Source: Stutzerimonas stutzeri (GTDB lineage Bacteria; Pseudomonadota; Gammaproteobacteria; Pseudomonadales; Pseudomonadaceae). Taken from it: 20,010 nucleotides of DNA. Made by a program: the position numbers and the translations under genes. The notes beneath the pieces are model-generated. The model saw only the letters and a list, made by a program, of their open reading frames with translations. It was not told the origin of the DNA and made no database searches. Positions 15,963 through 20,010 of this stretch are shown here, piece by piece (the stretch's first letter is position 1; every line of letters starts with the position of its first letter). The stretch spans positions 1 to 20,010 of the forward strand of contig DDKB01000010.1 of the NCBI GenBank assembly GCA_002339675.1. Direction: 5' to 3'.

Positions 15963-15976
15963 GGGCTTGCGGTCTC

Positions 15977-17572
15977 CTAGTTCTTCAACAGCGCATTGAA
16001 GGCCTTGTCCAGCTCGGTTTCAGCCTTGGCCACTCGGTCACGGCGCACCTTGGTCCAGTGCTGGTCACCAGCCAGTGCCTGGTTGGCCTCCTGGAGCATG
16101 CGCTTGACCTCGGCCGGCTGCGGGCCGCCGGTGCCGACACGGGTCTTGACCATGTTCTGCGGCGACAGCGTGGCGCGGAACGCCGACTCGCTCAGCGGCA
16201 GCTCTCGCGTCTTCCACTCGTACTTCTCTGCCGCCTTGGTGAACAGCCGCTGTGCCTCGGCGTAGGGGAAGTCAGCCGGCACGAAGCCTTCCTTGCGCGC
16301 ATGGCCGACTACCGCCGAGGCGAAGCTATGACCGATACGGAAGGGCACCTTGTGTTCGCGTTCCAGGGTATCGGCCAGCTCCATCGAGGTGGTCCATTCT
16401 GCTTCCAGCTCCTCCAGCGCGCGCTCGGGATTGATCACCAGCGCATCCATCACCTTGCCCATGCGGACGAACATCTCGTGGGCGCTGTCGAACAGCCCGA
16501 GGCCGTCGAAGGCGAACTTGTAGTCGGTCATCCCGGTGGTCACGTTGTGCGCGCGCAGGGTGACGGTATGGGCCAGGCCGACGACGTCCGAGGCGGATTC
16601 CCGCGCCCGCATGATCAAGCCGGGATTGCGCTTCTGCGGCATGGCGCTGCTGGTATAGGTGGCGCCTTCCTCGAGCAGCATCCACGGACGGATCTGGTGG
16701 TACTGCGTATGGATGTCGCCGAGCATCGCGCCGATACGGATCGCCGACGACGAGGCGATGCCCGCAGCCTCGATGGGAATGTCGTAGGTCGACACCTGTC
16801 CGGCATCCAGCGAGTTCTCGCGTACAGCATCGAAGCCGAGTAGCTCGGACAAGCGCTCGCGGTTGAGCGGCCAGCCGGAGTTGGCCAGCACCGCCGTGCC
16901 CATGGGGCTGCGGTTGAGCCGGTCGTACAGCTCGCGGATGCGCTGAGCATCGCGCTCGAAAGCCGCTTCATAGGCCAGCAGGTAGTGCGCATAGGTGATC
17001 GGCTGCGCCTGCACGCCATTGGTGTACGCCGGGATCAGCGTATCGACATTGTTCTTCGCCAGCTCCAGCAGCCGGGCGCGGGTGGCGTTCATCGCGTCGG
17101 TGTAGTCGAGCAACTGGCTGCGCAGCGTGGCGAGCCGGTAAGTCGCATACATGTCCTGGCGGCTGCGGCCGGAGTGGATCAGCGACGCCTGCGGCCCGAT
17201 CTTGTCGATCATGATGCGCTCGATCTGCAGCACGTCGCTGGGCTTCTTGCCGTCGGGCTTGCCGGCCTGGTCGATCACGTACTGCACGCCGCTGGCGATT
17301 TCGCGGCCTTGTTGGCGGCTGACGATCCCTTCCTCGGTCAGCATCACGATGGACGCCTTGTTGATCCGGTTGACCCAGGTGAACTGGTCGTCGTGCTTGC
17401 CCGACTTGGCACCGGAGCGATCGACGGTGGCGCCGATCTTCGCCGCCTCGGCCGCGCATTCGGCCGTGGTACGGCAGGGCAGGTCGGCCGTATCCGCCGC
17501 CTGAACGCTCAGGTGGCTGGTGGCCAGGGCGAAGCCCACGGCGAGCGATAGCAGCGTCTTTTGCATGGTCAT
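15977..17572 (-). CDS. Exported argininosuccinate-lyase-like enzyme (aspartase/fumarase superfamily)
   Basis: The 531-residue protein begins with a signal peptide (MTMQKTLLSLAVGFALATSH, probable cleavage after LSVQA at 26), so it should act in the periplasm. Its only two cysteines, C33 and C39, lie just after the cleavage site and may form a disulfide. The body matches argininosuccinate lyase: HSGRSRQDMYAT (133-144), AQPITYAHYLLAYEA (189-203), RENSLDAGQVSTYD (251-264), and the family signature SSAMPQKRNP (308-317) with the catalytic-loop serine kept. The segment that reads YTHLQRAQP in true ArgH is YTNGVQAQP here, so the general-acid/base His is Asn185. The superfamily cleaves C-N or C-O bonds and releases fumarate from argininosuccinate, adenylosuccinate, aspartate or aminopolycarboxylates such as EDDS. 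Arginine synthesis is unlikely. AGGAGA precedes the ATG. It lies downstream of the porin. Confidence 0.85.
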   Translation of the reverse strand: MTMQKTLLSLAVGFALATSHLSVQAADTADLPCRTTAECAAEAAKIGATVDRSGAKSGKHDDQFTWVNRINKASIVMLTEEGIVSRQQGREIASGVQYVIDQAGKPDGKKPSDVLQIERIMIDKIGPQASLIHSGRSRQDMYATYRLATLRSQLLDYTDAMNATRARLLELAKNNVDTLIPAYTNGVQAQPITYAHYLLAYEAAFERDAQRIRELYDRLNRSPMGTAVLANSGWPLNRERLSELLGFDAVRENSLDAGQVSTYDIPIEAAGIASSSAIRIGAMLGDIHTQYHQIRPWMLLEEGATYTSSAMPQKRNPGLIMRARESASDVVGLAHTVTLRAHNVTTGMTDYKFAFDGLGLFDSAHEMFVRMGKVMDALVINPERALEELEAEWTTSMELADTLEREHKVPFRIGHSFASAVVGHARKEGFVPADFPYAEAQRLFTKAAEKYEWKTRELPLSESAFRATLSPQNMVKTRVGTGGPQPAEVKRMLQEANQALAGDQHWTKVRRDRVAKAETELDKAFNALLKN

Positions 17573-17595
17573 GGTGACTCTCCTGTTCAGCGACA

Positions 17596-17617
17596 CCGTC
17601 GCCCGCGCGGGCGACGG
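17596..17617. promoter_or_regulatory. Perfect palindrome between porin and lyase genes
   Basis: CCGTCGCCCG CG CGGGCGACGG is a 22-bp perfect palindrome in the 62-bp gap between the porin stop and the lyase start. No T-run follows on the minus strand, so it is probably an mRNA stem-loop that protects the upstream porin message or limits read-through into the lyase, rather than a full terminator. Confidence 0.55.
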
Positions 17618-17634
17618 CAAGGCGAGGGCGGCTG

Positions 17635-18876
17635 TTACAGCAGCGGCAAGGTGTAACTGAGGATCAAGCGGGTCTGATCGACGTCATTGCCCGTGCTTCG
17701 GTAGGTACCGTTACGCAGCTTCACGCCGAAGTTCTTTAGCGCGCCCTGCTGGAACACGTAACCGATGTCGGTATCGCGCTCCCATTCGTGGCCTTCGCGG
17801 CCGCCCGGACCGTCGAAGCCGTCACCGCGCAGATAACGCGTCATGAAGCTCAGCCCGGGGATGCCCATCGCGGTGAAATCGTAGTCGTAGCGCAGCTGCC
17901 AGGACTTCTCGCCGGGGCTGGCGAAGTCCGCCGAGATCATCACGAAGTTCACCAGGTAGGAGTTGGTGCCGTTGATATGCGGATAGCCGGTTTCGCCATT
18001 CATCTTCTGGTACGCCGCGCCGAACGCGTGGCCGCCCAGCTGGTAGGTCAACTTGGCGCCGAAGGCATCGTTGTCGACATTGGTGTTGCCCGCCTCGGTG
18101 GAGCGGGCAAAACGCAGATCGCTCTTGATCGCCTGATCCTCGCCCAGCGGCAGCACGTGGGCCAGGTTGAAAATGTGCTGCTTGTAGTTCTGATCCAAAT
18201 GGCCGTAGTGATAGCCCGTAGTCAGGTTCTTGTTCCAGCGATAGCTGGCGCTGGCGAAGTCGAACTTGTCGCTGGCCTGCCCACCGCTGATGCCCTTGCC
18301 GGCGATCTGCATGTCGTCATTGGCGGCCGAATTGCGCACGCTGTTCTGGGTCAGCCGCCCCGCGCTAAGCGTCAGTCCGTCGATCTCCTTCGACGTCAGC
18401 ATCCCGCCTCGAAAGGTCTGTGGCAGCAGGCGGGAATCGCTCGGCAGCACCGTCGGCAGCTTCGGCAGCAGGGTGCCGGCACGCAGCGTGGTCTTCGAAT
18501 AACGCAGCTTGGCCGCCGCGCCAAGTTGGCTGTAATCGTCCGGTGCCTTGTCATCACCGACCGGCAACAGCCCTGAATTCTGCCGCTCCGGGCCGGAATC
18601 CAGCTTCACCCCCAGCAGCCCGAGGGCATCGACCCCAAACCCCACCGGCCCCTCGGTGAAGCCCGACTGGTAATTGAGCAGAAAGCCCTGCGCCCACTCG
18701 TCGCGCTTCGACTGCTTGGCCCCGTCCTGACGATAGTCGCCGTTGAAATAGAAATTGCGCAGTTCCAGCGTCGCCTTGCTGTCGGCAAGGAACTCCGCCA
18801 TGACCACACCTGGCAAACTCGCACCCAGCGCAGCAACCGCAATCGCCGCAGCAAGCGGCTTCGGTGACTTGAGCAT
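17635..18876 (-). CDS. OprD-family outer-membrane porin
   Basis: The 413-residue protein has a signal peptide (MLKSPKPLAAAIAVAALGAS, probable cleavage after VVMA near 26). It is followed by the OprD hallmark EFLADSKATLELRNFYFNGD. The remainder alternates short beta strands with charged loops (GFGVDALGLLGVKLDSG, ASYRWNKNLTTGYHYGHLDQ, RYDYDFTAMGIPGLSFMTRYLRGDG) and ends in a strand, TRLILSYTLPLL, as expected for an 18-strand barrel. OprD/Occ porins admit small carboxylates or basic amino acids. Lying upstream of an exported lyase and near a carboxylate transporter, this one probably admits the lyase substrate. AGGAGA precedes the ATG. A GC-rich hairpin (18907-18935) and an AT-rich control region lie upstream. 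Confidence 0.92.
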   Translation of the reverse strand: MLKSPKPLAAAIAVAALGASLPGVVMAEFLADSKATLELRNFYFNGDYRQDGAKQSKRDEWAQGFLLNYQSGFTEGPVGFGVDALGLLGVKLDSGPERQNSGLLPVGDDKAPDDYSQLGAAAKLRYSKTTLRAGTLLPKLPTVLPSDSRLLPQTFRGGMLTSKEIDGLTLSAGRLTQNSVRNSAANDDMQIAGKGISGGQASDKFDFASASYRWNKNLTTGYHYGHLDQNYKQHIFNLAHVLPLGEDQAIKSDLRFARSTEAGNTNVDNDAFGAKLTYQLGGHAFGAAYQKMNGETGYPHINGTNSYLVNFVMISADFASPGEKSWQLRYDYDFTAMGIPGLSFMTRYLRGDGFDGPGGREGHEWERDTDIGYVFQQGALKNFGVKLRNGTYRSTGNDVDQTRLILSYTLPLL

Positions 18877-18906
18877 CACTGTCTCCTGTTTATTGTTATT
18901 GGAGGT

Positions 18907-18935
18907 AGACGCAGCCGGCACGAGGCCGGGCGTCT
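18907..18935. promoter_or_regulatory. Stem-loop in the porin 5' leader
   Basis: AGACGC (18907-18912) pairs with GCGTCT (18930-18935), and CCGGC (18915-18919) with GCCGG (18925-18929) around a 5-base loop. The two stems are separated by a 2-base bulge. It lies about 30 bases before the porin ATG and would be in its untranslated leader, where it could affect message stability or translation. Confidence 0.45.
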
Positions 18936-18961
18936 GCAGCGATGCTAATCAGCGAATGAGA

Positions 18962-19014
18962 GGATTAAAAATATATAGATAATCTCGAATCGATATCTTT
19001 TGGATATCTTAAGC
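18962..19014 (-). promoter_or_regulatory. AT-rich promoter/operator region of the porin-lyase operon
   Basis: This is the most AT-rich stretch of the cluster. On the minus strand AAGATATC occurs twice, one helical turn apart (AAGATATCCAAAAGATATCG), followed by GAGATTATCTATATATTTTT, which offers several -10-like hexamers (TATATT, TATCTA). Tandem sites one turn apart upstream of a -10 suggest activator binding, possibly by the LysR protein encoded nearby. The exact -35/-10 pair cannot be fixed. Confidence 0.45.
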
Positions 19015-19029
19015 GAGACACCTTGCTTA

Positions 19030-19332
19030 TCAACGCTTGCTGTTACCACACACCATATGGCCCTTCATGGCCTCCTGCTTGACGATGAACTCACCCACCA
19101 GTGGGCGGCTGTGCAGAAAGTGCTCGGTGGTTTTGTGATGAGCCAAAGCCGCTTCATCGCGGTACAGCTCGTAGACATAGACGAGATCGGGATCCGCCAG
19201 ATCCTGGATGACATCGAATACCAGGCAATCCGGCTCATGCTCCACCGAAGCGGCGGCGTTGACGCGCATGGCCTCCATGAACCTGTCGAACGAGCCCGGC
19301 GCGAGTTGGATTTTCAGGAGAAGGCAGTACAT
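19030..19332 (-). CDS. ABM-domain protein, putative quinol monooxygenase
   Basis: The 100-residue product resembles the antibiotic-biosynthesis-monooxygenase (YgiN-like) family: a ferredoxin-like fold starting YCLLLKIQLAPGSFDRFMEA, then EPDCLVFDVIQDLADPDLVYVYELYRDEAALAHHKTTEHF, the usual Y/F-E-x-Y-x-D-x-A-x-x-x-H pattern. Such small dimers oxidise quinols or reactive aromatics without a cofactor, or act in detoxification. The ATG at 19332 follows GGAGCG. It points towards the porin and could be the first gene of an ABM-porin-lyase transcript, although the AT-rich region between suggests a second promoter. It is divergent from the VOC gene across a 58-bp region. The substrate is unknown. Confidence 0.78.
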   Translation of the reverse strand: MYCLLLKIQLAPGSFDRFMEAMRVNAAASVEHEPDCLVFDVIQDLADPDLVYVYELYRDEAALAHHKTTEHFLHSRPLVGEFIVKQEAMKGHMVCGNSKR

Positions 19333-19366
19333 GAGCGCTCCATATTGTTTTAAGGTATGAGCTAAA

Positions 19367-19376
19367 TTGTATACAA
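19367..19376. promoter_or_regulatory. TTGTATACAA palindrome, candidate operator
   Basis: A perfect 10-bp palindrome (TTGTATACAA) sits in the short gap between the divergent ABM and VOC genes, 14 bases before the VOC start. It overlaps possible -10 hexamers. A GTATAC core flanked by T/A is the common site of FadR-type (FCD) GntR repressors. No GntR gene is in the window, so the regulator would be encoded elsewhere. Confidence 0.5.
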
Positions 19377-19390
19377 GAAAGGAGGGAGCA

Positions 19391-19795
19391 ATGCCACAGC
19401 GTCCCGGTCGCCTGAACGGCCTGCGTCATCTGGCGCTCACCGTGCCGAACCTCGAAGAATGCGAACGTTTCTATGTCGACGTGCTGGGCATGGACGTCCT
19501 CAGTCGCGCCAGCAAGGACCTCGTCTACCTGACCTGCGGCAACGACAACCTCTCCCTGGGCCGTGCCGGGGAAAAAAGCAGCGGCGTCCAGGCGATGGAT
19601 CACTACGGCTTTATCGTCGACAGCCTGGACGAACTGCACGCCTGGTACGAATACCTGAAAGCCCAGGGCGTGACGCTGCTAGACCGCCCCTTCGCCCACA
19701 GCGACGGCGCTCATAGTTTTCATCTGCTCGATCCCGCGGGGAACACGGTGCAGCCGCTTTACCATCCGGCGATATCAGGGCAGCGTTTGCGGTGA
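19391..19795 (+). CDS. VOC-superfamily (glyoxalase/dioxygenase-fold) protein
   Basis: The 134-residue protein is one VOC domain made of two beta-alpha-beta-beta-beta modules. The first begins GLRHLALTVPNLEECERFYVDVLGM, with a likely metal-ligand His at 14. The second begins MDHYGFIVDSLDELHAWYEYLKAQG and ends LLDPAGNTVQPLYHP. Where glyoxalase I and many dioxygenases have the final Glu ligand (DPDGNxxE), this protein has Gln, so metal binding or activity may differ. The ATG at 19391 has a strong ribosome site (AAAGGAGGG). It is divergent from the ABM gene, and the pair may process or detoxify one compound. Fosfomycin-resistance-type or lactoylglutathione-lyase-type activity cannot be claimed. 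Confidence 0.82.
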   Translation: MPQRPGRLNGLRHLALTVPNLEECERFYVDVLGMDVLSRASKDLVYLTCGNDNLSLGRAGEKSSGVQAMDHYGFIVDSLDELHAWYEYLKAQGVTLLDRPFAHSDGAHSFHLLDPAGNTVQPLYHPAISGQRLR

Positions 19796-19928
19796 TGTGA
19801 ACGACGGTCGTGTTGCAGCGAAGTCGCGTTTTGGGGTGGATCTTGATGCCCAACCGGCGTCGGTGACATCGAATCGTACTGTCGTTTTCTTTATGCAAAA
19901 TGGCTTCTAGGAATATCAGCGGAGTTGC
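19796..19928. other. Intergenic stretch after the VOC gene, nothing identified
   Basis: I see no gene, repeat or clear terminator here. A short palindrome (ACGACGGTCGT near 19801) follows the VOC stop but has no T-run. Confidence 0.4.
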
Positions 19929-20006
19929 ATGAAGTACGATGTGTTTGGTGATGCATTAGGGCGGAAGCAGCTTTTACGAAGTCTGCTTTCGGCCCAGAGT
20001 GTGTAA
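19929..20006 (+). CDS. Possible small ORF at the window edge
   Basis: ATG at 19929 is preceded by GCGGAG and opens 25 codons (MKYDVFGDALGRKQLLRSLL and five more) closed by TAA. The ribosome site and well-formed start are suggestive, but the frame is too short to judge. It could be a genuine small protein, a leader peptide, or the 5' end of a broken gene continuing outside the window. Confidence 0.2.
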   Translation: MKYDVFGDALGRKQLLRSLLSAQSV

Positions 20007-20010
20007 AAAC

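Noticed and set aside
15167..16843. A 558-codon plus-strand frame spanning the transporter and lyase genes
   Set aside because: It overlaps two well-supported genes in other frames and is rich in Arg/Gly/His without motifs.
1..20010. CRISPR arrays, tRNA, rRNA, tmRNA or RNase P RNA genes
   Set aside because: No regularly spaced direct repeats and no recognisable conserved RNA-gene sequence blocks were seen on either strand.

Overview
The window looks like a chromosomal segment of a high-GC gammaproteobacterium, most likely a pseudomonad of the Stutzerimonas (Pseudomonas stutzeri) type. This rests on family recognition only: a three-gene Mks condensin operon, a holD-rimI pair, an OprD-type porin, an acidic 'HPr-related' protein typical of pseudomonads, and REP-like hairpins carrying a GTAGGGTGG core. 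No search was run. Nothing looks like phage, plasmid or CRISPR; no tRNA or rRNA was seen.

Layout. (1) 1-920: a strong terminator hairpin, then about 830 bp with no convincing gene but many nested inverted repeats, probably a large structured RNA or the remnant of one. (2) 921-5866, minus strand: mksF-mksE-mksB, encoding kleisin, KITE and SMC-like ATPase. REP-like hairpins separate mksF from mksE, and no mksG/jetD nuclease gene is visible. (3) 6053-8911, plus strand: leuA (2-isopropylmalate synthase), a divergent holD (DNA polymerase III psi) overlapping the leuA stop, and rimI. (4) 9008-11928: an acidic disordered protein on the minus strand, divergent from otsB-otsA (trehalose synthesis, osmoprotection). 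(5) 12004-13562: a beta-carbonic anhydrase overlapping by one base an EamA/DMT exporter. (6) 13578-19795: an uptake and catabolism cluster made of a LysR regulator, a divergent DctA/DAACS-type carboxylate transporter, a signal-peptide-bearing argininosuccinate-lyase-like enzyme, an OprD-family porin, an ABM-type monooxygenase and a divergent VOC-fold protein.

The most interesting parts are regions 1 and 6. Region 1 is a long, gene-free, hairpin-dense stretch at the end of the mks operon. In region 6, porin, secreted lyase and inner-membrane transporter suggest a pathway in which an N- or C-substituted dicarboxylate enters through the porin, is cleaved in the periplasm, and a product is taken up by the transporter. 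Both the lyase and the transporter deviate from their families at motif residues, so the substrate is probably not the textbook one. The cluster has its own likely control sites: an AT-rich direct repeat before the porin and a TTGTATACAA palindrome between the ABM and VOC genes. A MITE-like palindrome lies in the LysR/transporter intergenic region.
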